From positions 9,375,451 through 9,439,450 of the forward strand of contig NC_084728.1 in the NCBI RefSeq assembly GCF_033807575.1: 64,000 nt of DNA, read 5' to 3'. Both the position numbers and the translations under genes were made by a program. Positions 32,055 to 44,326 of this stretch are shown here, one piece after another; the stretch's first letter is position 1; each line of letters opens with the position of its first letter. Under the pieces are notes generated by a model that saw only the letters and a program-made list of their open reading frames with translations, made no database searches and was not told the DNA's origin. Origin of the DNA: Cydia pomonella. Taxonomy: Eukaryota > Arthropoda > Insecta > Lepidoptera > Tortricidae.

Positions 32055-34099
32055 GGTCGATATAGACTTCCGTGTCTCATCACTGTCCCTGTACATATCA
32101 AGACACATATATAACCTAATTATGTAGTGCAGTGGAGTTTTTTAAATACTTCTTAACGGACGTCATTCATTCCATACCTGTTCTCATACTATCTCAATAC
32201 CGAATTTCATTTAAATCGGCTCAGCGGTTTAAGCGTAAAGAGGTACACACAGACAATATTTCGTTCGCATTTATAATATAAATAATACAGTAGTGATATC
32301 AAAATACGCCCCTGTAACCTTATTTTATGGTAGCAAGGATGACTTAATTCCAAAAATTCTCGATTTTCCTGTCCTGAAAACTGCACAAAAATTACAAAAA
32401 CTTGATAATAGAAAAGTTCAAGTTCAATAAAAGTTTATAATAAAAACACTTGCTCCTAGTCTATGCGCTCAGCCCAGCGCGCGCGCAGCCCGTAATTTAC
32501 CCGTCAAACACTTTTTAACGGACGTCATTCATTCCTTATCTGTTCCATTTTTAAATTTCTTTGTTCGATGATTGAGTTCCGTTGTTAATGATTTGGTGTA
32601 ATGTGATTAGTTGTGGGTGTTATGGCAGCGTATTGTGGGGTAAATGGAGGTAGGATATTTAAGACGATAGTGAAATCGCTACTCCGTACAAACGTAGTCC
32701 CCATTTTCCTCCCTGGATATTACACAATTTATTGTATGTTGACCATAGTTATAAATAATTCGTTTGACTTTTTCGATTTGTGGATTATTATACTCATAAG
32801 TGTTTCAGAGCGAAATCAAATTACATACAATTTTTAATAGCTCCTTTCTCTTACATCATTTAAATAATTAATTAATATCAAACGAAGGGGAATATCTAAG
32901 GTTCATATAGATACCTACATCAGATTGTACTAAAATATTTTCTGTAATGTTAACATTCAGAGAGGAAATAAGGCGAGCGGCCATAAGCCCGGGGTTTGAA
33001 AAGTCAAATCAAACGTTATTTTACGTTATTCATGCGCAACTTATCTTGCGCATCTTCTAGCAACGGCTGCATGAAAACACTTTTTTTTTATTCAATGTCA
33101 ACAAATAACAACTGTCACTTTGCGGATATCTTAAATTTTATAATGTATTTTATAATCGTTCGTAAGGAGCTCCAGTCGTGCGTCGGAGCTGACACACACA
33201 CTTTTTGTTGTGTCGACCTCAAATTGTGACAGAGCACAAAACAAAAGGTCTCGTATAATTTTCTAAACACATTCTTCAGTCTAGCCAAAGACACCGAGAC
33301 GGCGTTGAAATTTTAAATTTTAAAATTCGAAACAGACCTTGACAAAAACAAAATCGGAACAACATAGCGACGAAATTCGCCAAAAACAACAACCATAACA
33401 TACATAATGCAGATTATTTGGGCAATTTTGAACTTAAAAAGTATGTAGTTAAGGTTGAATGCGAATGCAAAAGGTATATTGTTGATGTAGATTACCAAAT
33501 ACAGATTATGTAGACGATATTGAACTTTGAATGTATGTCAGTAAGTGTGTGTGTGAATGAAAAGGTAATGTTGTAGAGGAGATGTAAAGCGATACCACTA
33601 ACACCACATATCTTGTTAGGTGTTCGGATGGTGGAGTTGAGTAAGTTGTTTTTTGGACATTTTTGGGGTTCTGTTACGAAATGAAATTCACTATAATTTT
33701 AAAATAAAGATTTTCTCAAATAATCATATAGGAATTCTAACTTTCATTTAATTTCACCGCCAATAAGCCGACGCCTGTTGATTTGTATATACTGCTTAAT
33801 ATGTGTAGAAAATTTCGTTTTTTTTTTTTAAGAAATAGGCTAAGCTTTATTTTTTTAGCTAACAAGATGTTGTCCCTCTTGTAGTCGAGTTCATAAATAT
33901 GAATACATTTTATCACCTTATTGAAATGGATTGAAGAAAGGTATACATAAAAAAAAACTTAAGTCTAAGTTTCTAACTAAACATACTTAAGCTACTTCAG
34001 TCAAAACACAATTAAATTATTAGAATGATTATTTTATACTATTAAGTAATGTTTACAGATAGAATACTTATTAGAGCTAGATAAATCACATTTAGTTAA
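32055..34099. other. No host gene; TTAA-type element end and AT-rich sequence
   Basis: 32659 starts TTAAGACGATAGTGAAATCG, followed by CGTACAAACGTAGTCCCC and TTTTCCTCCCTGGATATT, the left module of the TTAA family. A decayed right arm (TTCAGAGAGGAAATAAGG) lies near 32956. ACGGACGTCATTCATTCC occurs twice (about 32157 and 32519). 33000-34099 has short ORFs without recognisable domains. Confidence 0.4.
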
Positions 34100-34330
34100 T
34101 GACGACCGGTTTGGCTCAGTGGGTGCCCACGAAGCTGGTGGTCCCGGGTTCAAAGCCTGGTAAGGGCATTTATTCGTGTGATGAGCATGGATTGTTCCTG
34201 AGTCATGGGTGTTTTCTATCTTATATATTATATATATCGTTGTCGCAGTACCCTCAACACAAGCCTTATTGAGCTTACTGTGGGACTTAGTCAATTTGAA
34301 TAATAATGTCCTATAATATTTATTATTAAA
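34100..34330 (+). mobile_element. SINE family A
   Basis: GACGACCGGTTTGGCTCAGT, then GGTCCCGGGTTCAAAGCCTG (B box), body GTGTGATGAGCATGGATT and tail CTATAATATTTATTATTAAA. A deletion near 34120 removes part of the A-to-B spacer. Confidence 0.8.
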
Positions 34331-34734
34331 ATAAAGTTTTTGGAAAAAAAAACAATAAAACATTTCTGAAGTAAAATTATTATTTTAATAACTCGACCCA
34401 CGAGAGTTAAAACACGCAGACTTATAAAATACAGAACCCACTACAATAAACAAGTTGTTTAGTTCTTTTTGCCCGTTTGGCTACGACTCGGATGTCGCGG
34501 TCGTGTTAGGAAACCAAAAAAACGGAGTTAGCGTCTTCTGTGCACGGAATGTAATGTTATGGAGTTATTTAGTTTGGATAGTTCCAAAAATAAAATTACG
34601 AATTTTATTAAAAGTGAGTCGATTGTACAATCACAGACAGTGTCAAAACTGACATATACGCTATCGAGGACGTAATTTACTTTCTATACATCTCGCTCGC
34701 ACTTATATGGAGGATAAAAAAGGAGAAGGACAAC

Positions 34735-34982
34735 CACAACATTATTACACAAATTGACTAAGCCCCACAGTAAGCTCAATAAGGCTTGTGTTGAGGGTAC
34801 TTAGACAACGATATATATAATATATAAATATTTATAAATACTTAAATGCATAGAAAACACTCATGACTCAGGAACAAATATCCATGCTCATCACACGAAT
34901 AAATGCCCTTACCAGGATATGAACCCGGGACCATCGGCTTCGTAGGCAGGGTCACTACCCACTAGGCTAAACTGGTCGTCGT
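34735..34982 (-). mobile_element. SINE family A, minus strand
   Basis: Full-length in reverse: tail side ACATTATTACACAAATTGAC, body AACAAATATCCATGCTCATC, B box in the complement of GGATATGAACCCGGGACC, head CACTAGGCTAAACTGGTCGT. Confidence 0.8.
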
Positions 34983-36651
34983 ATATATGTATTTTATTTT
35001 ATATATTTATTATTTGTATGATATATTGTTTTTTGTATACATCGTATCAGTAAGTACGTTTAAGGAAACTAAATGGCATAGTTAATTTGCAAAAAAAATA
35101 ATTATAAAAAGTAATTAAATGTTGCATATAGCGTTGTTGTAACACGGGCATTACATTTAACTCAACCAAACAATTGAAAACTGTGACACATCATAGTCAT
35201 TTCGAATATCGATCGTCCGATATAGTACTTACGTTAAGTAGCAAAATGTATCAACTCGTACTAAACACTAATCAATATGTAAACAGGCCCTAAGGCTAGT
35301 GTACACACTCGTAAGGGCTTTATAAGATAAAAAGTAATTATTGATTTTCTCCTAGATGGAGTTAATTAGAATACAGGTGTCTTTGAGAAAGTTAATTAAT
35401 TTAAGCTCAGGATGAACTGTTGAAATGAACGAAAAAAAAAACACGGTGTATATTCTGGGCTACAATTCTTTTATTGCATTTGACACCTAATGACATGACA
35501 TAAATTTATTAAATTCCGCTACCTAAAGTTTGTCTAATAGAGATCACTTTTTACCGATAAGACCGCATCTTGTTTACCTCTTCTTAATGTGCTGTATTCT
35601 TTGTATTTTTTTCTGTATTGAGGTGTGCAATAATGAGTATTTGTATTATATCCTCGTAAGGCCCAAGGTCCTACCTATAGGACTTATTCAGTTCGATGAA
35701 ATTTAAATCATATTCAATTAGGACAGAGTTGCATTTGTTTTGTTTCGTGCAATTTTCAAACAAAATAAAATCTACTGTATTCCGTGCACTATAGGTTCAA
35801 ATTCCAGTGGCAAATTCTGGATTTTTCATTTCTATGGCTGGGCCTTAAGAGGGTATTGTATATTATGAGTAGGACTTTGCCCATTAAAAATAAGTCGTAT
35901 TTACACCTCACTTGAACACTCACAAAAACTGGTAACCACTAACCACAACTCTATTTTAATATCTCACACCTCAAAACAAACGTATAAGTCAGTAAAAGTA
36001 AAAACCGGGACCGGTCGCGCCCAAAGGCGTCTAAGTCACTTTTTTACTTTTTGCGTTCGTATGGTGTTATTTTTGTTATTTGCTATTTGCGGCGGTATTC
36101 GGCCTTATTTTTTAATGGCTTATAATATGCTTAATTTTTGTTCGACTTTTAAGTTTTGTTAGGTAGGTACATACCTTTTTGCGGTTTTTATGACTTGTTT
36201 TCAAGACTTTGATCCAATGCCTATTACGTAGGCATTATGTACTATAGCGGGTATATTTAATTATGCTATCTTAAAAGCTAGAATAGTATACTTTTTTTTA
36301 ATTTGTAGTATTAGTAGTAGAGCCATTTATTCCAATAAATATTAATAATATTTATTAAATTTGCAATTATTTATAATTTTGTTGTAATTTTATTAAATTT
36401 AATTTAATTAATTAATATTTTTTTAAGTTGAATTGAAATTAATTAATTTATAACTTTAATGTTTTTTTTAATATGTACTCGACTAATATAATTTTTAAGT
36501 GCTGTGTATATCAACAAAATATGGGACGACACGACAGACCTAAAATAAAGACTTTCAATTTCAAAATTTCCATTTAAACTTAAATTAAACTGTATTTTGA
36601 TATACTTCTGAATAAAATGTGATAACTATTTAACAAAGCAAAGCCATTACT
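34983..36651. other. No gene; LINE tail at 35545-35655
   Basis: CGATAAGACCGCATCTTGTT and TATTGAGGTGTGCAATAATG form an L-B LINE tail. The rest, including a very AT-rich stretch at 36290-36480 dominated by TTAATTAATTAA words, shows no coding signal. Confidence 0.4.
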
Positions 36652-36804
36652 ATGGGTACTAGGCAAGGTATATAATAAATGGAAAACACCAATACCTCAG
36701 GAAAAAATATCCGTGCTCATCACAAAAATAAATGCCCTTACCGGGACTAAAACCCGGGCCCATCTTCATAGGCCCACTACCCACTAGGCCAGACCGGTCG
36801 TTAC
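36652..36804 (-). mobile_element. Truncated SINE family A
   Basis: AAAATATCCGTGCTCATCAC, then ATAAATGCCCTTACCGGGAC and the head CACTAGGCCAGACCGGTCGT, all in reverse. The middle body is shortened and the tail is missing. Confidence 0.7.
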
Positions 36805-37522
36805 TAGATAGATATACCTAACCTCTCTTTAATTATAATTTCATATTTTTCGTTCGTAAACTTTAAAATTCTCAGATTTTTTGGATGATATTTGCATTAA
36901 AATATATCAATCTTATTCTGTAATAAAAATATAAATATATCGTATTGGTTACCATGGCAACACACTTATAATATTAGACTAATACCGTTGGAGAAATGCC
37001 TCCCCCCCCCCCAGGTCCGTCCCCTGCAAAAGGGTGCCCATAATTCTACCTACATTCCCTCGCTGGATGGCAATGAAAAAAGCATTCGAATAATAGCCAA
37101 TAAACTACTGATTAGCTACGTGAAATAAAAAAATAATGATAACCTTCCAAAATTTTACAAAAAAAAGTATTCGAATTTTTGCAATTTTCCCCATTCTCTG
37201 GCCTAGGAATGAGGCACCCGAAGTCTCATATAGTCTTTTTTTGAACTTCGGAAAAGGCTTCGTTAAAATTAAAAGGCAATAATAACAATAGCGATTATAA
37301 CAGGTCGAATAGCGCTAAAAGCGACAATGGTTATACTTTTTGTTAAAAGGCTGCCGAGTGGACTTTCTGATAGTTTTATTTCGTCTCACTTTTCATTTTG
37401 GGAGTTAAATTTTTGCTTTTTGACATGTTAGGAGCGTGTTAGTTGATATTAGCAGAGACTAGAAAATATAGGAGAACGACAACTTCCATATAATACGGTT
37501 TGATCATTTTTGTTTAATTTAC
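36805..37522. other. No recognised feature
   Basis: Contains a poly-C run at about 37001-37012. Otherwise AT-rich, without shared modules or coding signal. Confidence 0.3.
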
Positions 37523-39733
37523 GTTTGCAAATGCCAATTAGGGTAAAGGCACCTATTACCGTGGTAGTTAAGGAACTTTTCAAAAGAGATCCAAAAATTA
37601 AGGGTATCAATGCTGTCTAACAGCCAGGAATATTTTTTTTTCATCAGAGCATTTAATGAACTTTCCGTTTCACACGTTTTTGGATTCATTTTGGGTTATT
37701 ATATGTATTAAAATATTTTTTGAAGCCAAAATGACCAAATCTTCTATTACCGTGGCAAGGGCCAGGCTGTGATTCTATTATCGCGAATTGAGCTTTCATT
37801 ACCGAGGGTACAATTGGCATGATTTTTCTGCACTCGTTAATAGAAACCAAACTCAAAATTCGAAACCTAATACCGAGGGTTAAAACAATAATAACGACGT
37901 GGGTTCTGTATATTATTTTTGTGTCATTAAGTTTAATAATGACACAAAAATAAAAAATAAAACTATAGGAGTATGTTTAAAAATAAGAGATATGATATAT
38001 TCGAAGAGATTATAATTACACTTTGGCACAATCAAATACTATTAAATAGTTAACTTACCAAGTACCCACGAGTACCTGTATAACAAGTTATAAGTTGAAT
38101 GTTTTACATGTAAAACAACAAAAATTATTGTTAGTAAAGTTTTACTAAGGACGTATATGACAAATAGGCCTGCCTGTTATTAAATAAAGTAAATTTTAAA
38201 TGCTATAAAGATTGATAAGAATGTGTCTTACTGACAATTAGCTGCACAAAAAAAAACAAGTAAGTAACATTTTCTCATAAGGCACAGCGTAAATTATAGT
38301 CAAAATTTTATAAGCTGGACGTTTACTACCTGTTGAAAGTTTACCACAGTGAAATGGTAAACGTCCACCTCATAAAATTTCGACTATATATAAAAACATG
38401 AAAATTTTTAATTCTAATATTTTTGATAAGGTAATTAAGTTAAATAAAGTCTCTCACATATTGTGTGTTATAATTTACCCGTTTATAATTAACAAATCAC
38501 AGTACTTTTCTTATTGCTTATTCTTATAGCTAAAAAAATCATGTCTGAGATTTTGGACTACTGTATAAATAAAATAATTATATAAAAAAAAAATAATCGG
38601 AACTGTCCAGCAGACCCTTCCTTGTCAGAGTAATAACTGAATCAGAAAACAGAAGAATTTCTAAATTTTTCTAAGAAAGAAAGTCTAAATTTTATCAACG
38701 AAATCTGTACTTGCGGTACCCTAAATGCGATATTTCAATACAATACCAAATAGTCACTCGGTAATAGATAACTCTTTAAGAGCCTATTACCGACCCATTC
38801 GATATTTCTCTGGGTCGGTAATAGATTTCTATACATTCTATTACCGAGGGTAATCTGATCATACCATCGGTAATAGGCTTAATTTGGAGTTTAATTAAAC
38901 CTAATTCCGACCCATAAAAAGAATAAAACAGATGGTTTTTCAAATCAAATCAAACACGTATATTACAAGCTTCTTGTAAAGACAAAATCACATAACTGGC
39001 AAGTAAATTTTAGGTTTTAACTCAAAATAAAAAAAAGTTGACAGATTAAGGGTTCCCATAGAAACAAGGAAATCGGTGCTGAAGTTTTTGTCAAAATTTA
39101 AGGGTTAGTTGAATACTTTCCATACCACGGAAATAGCTCTTTAATAGCGTGAATAGATCAAGATTGGAATAAATAAAAGAAATTATAAAATTGATAATTT
39201 GTACCAAAACTAAAGAGTAAATAACAAAACTACCACTTTTTTTATTACCGTGGCATACCACGGAATTACTTACCACAGAAATAATTGGCGCCTATCACCG
39301 CTGTATTTTATTTTCAATTTTAAACGTATTTTCCGGTCAAAAACTAAGTTAAAAGTAATTCAAAATCGTGTAGAAAACAATACACAACCTCTTAAAAGGC
39401 ATTGCACTAGTTTATTTGCCATAACTATTACGTAAAACACTAAGTAAGATTGGAGTGCACTTACCTGTGGTGTCACGCGTCAGTATGGAACAACCGGTTC
39501 TTGCGCCGCCGTCGCACAAACTGACGAATCGCGAGTTTTTGTTACACTCACACAAATGCACACTAATGGGCACGATAGACCAATGAATGAGCTTGTTTTG
39601 TGTATGCTTTATTTCTTAGGGAATAGATCTGTTTGCTTGCAAAATGAGTATTTGTAAACACCGCGGTGTTAGACGTCGATTTTGATACCCGCGTTAATAG
39701 CCGCCGTTACCCTATGTGTTTGCAAATGCCAAT
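37523..39733. mobile_element. 2.2-kb inverted-repeat element bounded by 16-bp direct repeats, rich in ATTACCG motifs
   Basis: GTTTGCAAATGCCAAT occurs at 37523-37538 and 39718-39733. Directly inside, TAGGGTAAAGGCACCTATTA (37539) is the imperfect inverse of TTAATAGCCGCCGTTACCCTA (ending 39714). The interior carries many copies, in both orientations, of CTATTACCGNGGG (for example about 37553, 37744, 37797, 38784, 38808, 38836, 38868, 39243). No ORF above about 60 codons, so non-autonomous. The superfamily is unassigned. Confidence 0.6.
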
Positions 39734-39816
39734 CTCATTAGCTCATTGCCCATGTAAATAAACACACATAGGTACAGATATTTAGAGGAACACTATTTTG
39801 GCGAAAATAGGTGGTG

Positions 39817-40171
39817 GACCCGGGTATGTCCTTAAACTACGTCCAAAAGAGAGGTATGGGCAATGTGAATGTCATCTCGCCTTGTGTGGTAGGGCACAGC
39901 ACAGCAAATGTCATTCCAGATCTAGAGCAGAACCCAACTGGGGAAGTACCTTCACCTTACAGAAAACCGCAGCCAAATAACACTTGACCCTACTCATAGT
40001 GTTGTGTTCCTGCCGGTGAGTAAGGTTGCCAGAGCTCAACGAGGGGGGTGGGGTTAGGGTCGGCAACGCACATGTAACTCCTCTGGAATTGCAGGTGTAC
40101 ATAGGCTACGGAGACTGCTTACCATCGGGCAGGCCGTATGCTTGTTTGCCACCGACATAGTATAAAAAAAA
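39817..40171 (+). mobile_element. Non-LTR retrotransposon 3' end (L-A)
   Basis: Colinear with 8568-8921 from GTATGTCCTTAAACTACGTC to CCACCGACATAGTATAAAAA. It starts 84 bp after the right direct repeat of the 2.2-kb element. Confidence 0.75.
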
Positions 40172-40498
40172 AAGGTGTGACTCGGACTAACACAAAAACA
40201 TGTAATGACGGGTACTGGATGAGCGATGTTGGAGCAGGAACGCAGCGTAGCGAGTGAGAGGGACAGCGCGAACTTGTTTTTTAAATATTATATCTCTAAA
40301 ATGTGTGACTTGGACGGCACGATAACGTGTACTGCTGCTCATAAATTATATTTGTTGTTGGGTTTGGATAGGAAGTATAATAAGAAGTTATTTCGTACGC
40401 CAAAAGGCACATCATAGCTGATCCTTAGAATACTGAGTTACAACCTATTTATGTACCTGTGATGAACGAATAAATAATTGAATTGAATTGAATACGTT
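40172..40498 (+). mobile_element. LINE 3' end with (TTGAA)n tail
   Basis: Ends GAATAAATAATTGAATTGAA TTGAATA, a pentanucleotide tail as seen in lepidopteran LINEs. A short upstream ORF ends RKYNKKLFRTPKGTS, which may be the ORF2 remnant; not recognised with certainty. Confidence 0.45.
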
Positions 40499-40644
40499 AT
40501 TCACTATTTTTGCATTTTAACTTTGTGTGTAAAAAGTGACCCTTAATAAAAAATATATGCGACGTTTTCAGCCAAAAGGCACCACATGTCGGTAAGGATT
40601 TCAAATTGAAGCTGAAATAGCGCCTCATTCACAACCGACATAAA

Positions 40645-40825
40645 GAAATGAATAAATATTATAGGGACATTCTTACAAAAATTGACTAAGTCCCACAGTA
40701 AGCTCAATAACTTGTGTTGTGGGTACTCAGAAAACGATGTATACAATATACAAATACTTAAATACATAGAAAACACCCTTGACTCAGAAACAAATAACTA
40801 TGCACATCACACAAATAAATATATT
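40645..40825 (-). mobile_element. SINE family A without head
   Basis: TATTATAGGGACATTCTTAC, AGTCCCACAGTAAGCTCAAT and ACTCAGAAACAAATAACTAT in reverse order of the SINE. It ends at CACACAAATAAAT, before the B box. Confidence 0.7.
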
Positions 40826-41061
40826 AAATACATATATGTATATAAAGTAATGGATCAGTTTAAATGCTGTAAACCTGTCTGTTGTGTTGCACGATGAATC
40901 TATTTACCACTCAGTATCAACTCCTATGTTTCCACAATATAACTTGAAAAATGTTTCGGCACTGTTTGTCTTCTCCGTAGTCCATTTATTGTATCTTTTC
41001 ATGTAATGACTGTTTGTTGCCATAATAAAATAAAATAAAAAATAAATTCATTTATTTGTTG

Positions 41062-41188
41062 CTGAGTCATGGGTGTTTTATATGTGGTGAAGTATTTATA
41101 TAATATATTTATATATTATATCGTTGTCTACGAGTACGTACCCACAACACAACCCTTCTTGAGCTTACCGTGGGACTTAGTCAAATGT
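41062..41188 (+). mobile_element. SINE family A 3' fragment
   Basis: TGAGTCATGGGTGTTTTATA to CCGTGGGACTTAGTCAAATG; the promoter half is missing. Lies about 240 bp from the headless copy on the other strand. Confidence 0.7.
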
Positions 41189-41989
41189 TCAATATTTAAT
41201 TATTTTTTATTTTACCTAAGAAAGTGGCAGCTGATAACACTGATAAATACGAAGGTCGGTTCTCGAATGACTCCCATTCCAACGATCAAAATCGTCTATA
41301 ATGGTCTAGGCCCCAACCCGCGTCGGACATGCGTGGGCGGCGCGCCGTGATGTATATATAATTGTGACGCCCTGCGCACGCCCATACGAATTTGGTGCAC
41401 CTTGACGGACAGAAGCAGTGGCGTCGATATATAATAAATAAAATGCCTTTATTATACATCGATTTAGTTAATTGGTAATTAATTTAGATAAATACGTCTG
41501 ATATTGTTCTGCATGTTAGATTATATAATTATTAGATTTAGAACTTAGATTTAAGGAATTTTAGTAAGTAGTTATATTCAAATACAATTATTATATTGTT
41601 CATGAATAAATAAATAATAAAAATATTACTAGATCTAAAATCATATATCTACACTATTCTACAAAAAGCCGCTATATTAAATACATGCCGAATTGTGAGA
41701 AAATTTATGCAACTTGACACAGAAAATAATACCCCGGAAACAACTTAAATTTAACAACCCCCGCTGCATTTACTTGGTAAATAACCCGTAAATGTAGCTG
41801 ATTACCAGCCTAGAGCTGAGAAAACCAACCCTTTCGATAATAATAATAAATTTATTAATATTGATCATTGTGATTATTATATTTACTATTTACTAAGTTG
41901 TTATGTTTCCTTGGTTATAAGTTCCACCTAATTTTAGTTTTACTTCGTGGCATCAAGCTGAAGTGAAGACCTTTATTCAGTAAACACGA
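41189..41989. other. No recognised gene
   Basis: 41240-41410 is relatively GC-rich (CCAACCCGCGTCGGACATGC, GGGCGGCGCGCCGTGATG), with a short plus-strand ORF ending there but no recognised domain. The rest is AT-rich. Confidence 0.3.
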
Positions 41990-41997
41990 CCCGTATT

Positions 41998-42627
41998 CAG
42001 TGATGGGCATTCAAGAATAAAATCATGATTGGAATATGAATTTGTAAGAATAAAATCACGTTGATTTTATTCCCATCAAAATTATTTCAAATAATTCCGT
42101 CTGGAATAATTCTTCGCTGAGGAAATTGAATGGAAATAAATTATTCTTCTTCAAACAAAAAAAAATCATGAACGTCAGGAAGTGGTAGTAAATCGACTTG
42201 CAAGATTGACCTAACAACAACTTCAAACTTCATTCCAATTCTAAATAACATGTTATTTCACTAAAACTTTATTAAGAATAAGTCCATTTCTGGAATAATT
42301 ATTCCGTCTTTTATTCTTTATTTAAAATAATAATATAGTTCAATGTTTTTTTTAGAACAATAATAACTGCATCAATAAATTGCTCTGATATTTAGATTAA
42401 GATGATATTTGTAAAATTTGACGATTTAAAAGTGCTTGTTGCTAGGCCTATTTGAATAAAGAATATTTTGACTTGACTTGACTTGACTAAAAATTGCATG
42501 ATTTATTCCATTTCATGATATTTTAAAATAAAAAGGGATGAATTTATATATTCCAACACAATGGAATAAGAATAAAATTTCTGTTTTTATTCTTATTCTT
42601 ATTCGAATTGATTTTTGCCCTACACTG
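41998..42627. mobile_element. 0.63-kb hAT-like non-autonomous element
   Basis: Left end CAGTGATGGGCATTC; right end TTGCCCTACACTG reads inward as CAGTGTAGGGCAA, the usual hAT-type terminus. Flanks are CCCGTATT (41990-41997) and CCCTTATT (42628-42635), 7 of 8 identical, consistent with an 8-bp hAT duplication. The interior repeats GGAATAA/TTATTCC words and holds a LINE tail, (TTGAC)n, at about 42430-42490. Confidence 0.75.
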
Positions 42628-42871
42628 CCCTTATTTATAAATTAAATTATTTAATGCCGTTCGACTCCCCACATCCCTATATTCCACGATAACCACACCA
42701 TTCCCACGGCGCAGCTCCACTAATTATTGACTTATTCTTAACAGCCTAAACGGGTATCACTTTTAATTGTCTTTAAAAATACATGTCTTTGTTACGATAA
42801 CGCCTTGTCATTGTGTTGGAATGTTTTGATTACAGTATAACGGTTTCAAAGCAAAATCATATCAAAAAAAA

Positions 42872-43090
42872 TATTTTTCTACTCGTCGACTGTAATGGTT
42901 GAATTAAGATTTCGAATAGCAAACTATAATTGCGTAATTTACATGTATAGGCTCCCACTCAACTATAAGATTCATTTCGATACGCTGTAGTCAATTATAA
43001 AAATATTTATTACCAATCGCGTGCCGCTGGCCGCGCTCCCATAGAAAAGACTAAAAGGACGCGGGGCGAGGGGCGGGTATCTACGAGTAG
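42872..43090. mobile_element. Repeat pair member; inverted copy at 55088-55308
   Basis: TCTACTCGTCG, ATAATTGCGTAATTTACATG, TTTCGATACGCTGTAGTCAA and GCGCTCCCATAGAAAAGACT occur as reverse complements, in reverse order, at 55088-55308. GC-rich at one end (GGACGCGGGGCGAGGGGCGG). Probably a MITE or LINE fragment. Confidence 0.65.
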
Positions 43091-43261
43091 ACCTAACATT
43101 TGAGATTTGACGTATATTAAAATTCGAATCTGGTCTTTAGTTACGAATTAGGGTCAGGTATTTTTTAAGCTTCGGTAGAGAGTATCATTTTGTACCATTT
43201 GGCGTTGAAACTCTAGGTCCATGGAGTCCCAGCGCGCACAAGTTTTTTGGAGAATCATCAT

Positions 43262-43464
43262 CACACGCGCACGCAAACGTACACGCACACGGACACGCAC
43301 ACGCACACGCACGCACACGGACACACTCACACACACACACACACACACACCCACACCCCCCCCCCCCCACACACACACACGAGCACGCACACGCGCACGC
43401 AAACGTACACGCACACGGACACTCACACGCACGCACGCACGCACACACTCACACACACACACAC

Positions 43465-43557
<93 letters not shown>

Positions 43558-43590
43558 AACACACACGCGCACACACACACACACACATGC
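43262..43590. repeat. Compound CA/CT/C microsatellite
   Basis: Long (CA)n with CG interruptions, a run of 11 C at about 43358, a (CT)n block at 43464-43486 and then pure (CA)n. The motif ACGCAAACGTACACGCACAC occurs twice (43270, 43398), showing a segmental duplication of about 128 bp. ORFs across it on both strands are compositional. Confidence 0.95.
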
Positions 43591-43923
43591 ACGCCCGCAC
43601 ATTTGTTTTCATCTAAAATCGCATGCAATTTAATGCAAGGTCAATAAAGGCTTTTAAAGTTTAGTTTGTGCATATTTGTATAAATTGAGACTAATTTAAT
43701 TTAGTATTATTTGTTGCAGAGCGGTGATACCGAAGAGATGATGGCACTACTCCGCTGCGATTCGTGCCGAAAGCACTAGTTGCGACCAATCATCAACCAA
43801 TCGCATTGTGGCGTTAGACTGTACGATTAGATGGAATTCGAGTGCGTGACACCGCTGTACTGGCCCCATTCTTATTGCCCGTAAGGTCTGTCCTTAGATA
43901 TATGTCAATACATTCTAGCAAAA
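43591..43923. other. No recognised feature
   Basis: Unremarkable sequence between the microsatellite and a hairpin. A degenerate exon cannot be excluded around 43715-43870 (GAGCGGTGATACCGAAGAGA), but no protein family is evident. Confidence 0.25.
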
Positions 43924-43994
43924 CAAACGTCAAAGAAAGTCAAAGGCTATTGGTATATTATATTCCAATAGACTTTGACTTGCTCTGACGTTTG
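43924..43994. repeat. 71-nt hairpin
   Basis: CAAACGTCA...AAGTCAAAGGCTATTGG pairs with CCAATAGACTTTGACTT...TGACGTTTG around a 12-nt AT loop. Could be a short foldback element; a small-RNA precursor is possible but unsupported. Confidence 0.75.
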
Positions 43995-44011
43995 TATTGC
44001 TTACCCTTACT

Positions 44012-44121
44012 ATTTTTTTTATACTACGTCGGTGGCAAACAAGCATACGGTCCGCCTGATGGTAAACAGTCTCCGTAGCCTATGTACGCCTGCAACTCCA
44101 AAGGAGTTACATGCGCATTTC
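44012..44121 (-). mobile_element. LINE L-A 3' fragment
   Basis: TTTTTTTTATACTACGTCGG to AAGGAGTTACATGCGCATTT, the reverse complement of the last 110 bp of 8568-8921. Confidence 0.7.
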
Positions 44122-44225
44122 CTGTAAGTTAAATAAATAAATCTATGTGTTGGTTTTGAAAATAAAAGAAATTAACGTTTGCTTTCGGAGCCTACTTTAT
44201 AAATAACTTAAATATGTTTTCTTTA

Positions 44226-44326
44226 ATTAAAATGGGTGTGTGAATTCGCACCACGTCCAGACATGGTGACCGGCATTAAAATGGGTGTGTGAATTCGCAC
44301 CACGTCCAGACATGGCGACCGGCATT
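44226..44326 (+). repeat. Tandem duplication of a 49-bp unit
   Basis: ATTAAAATGGGTGTGTGAAT ... GACATGGTGACCGGC is followed directly by a second copy that differs at one visible base (GGTGAC against GGCGAC). Confidence 0.9.

Noticed and set aside
36290..36480. Possible origin or matrix-attachment region (extreme AT)
   Set aside because: AT richness alone is not specific, and no motif supports a functional call.
43154..43633. Long ORFs on both strands (87-152 codons)
   Set aside because: They read through CA/CT microsatellite DNA (Cys-Val or His-Thr strings); purely compositional.
43924..43994. microRNA precursor
   Set aside because: The stem is nearly perfect and short with an AT loop, more like a foldback element; no supporting evidence of processing or conservation.
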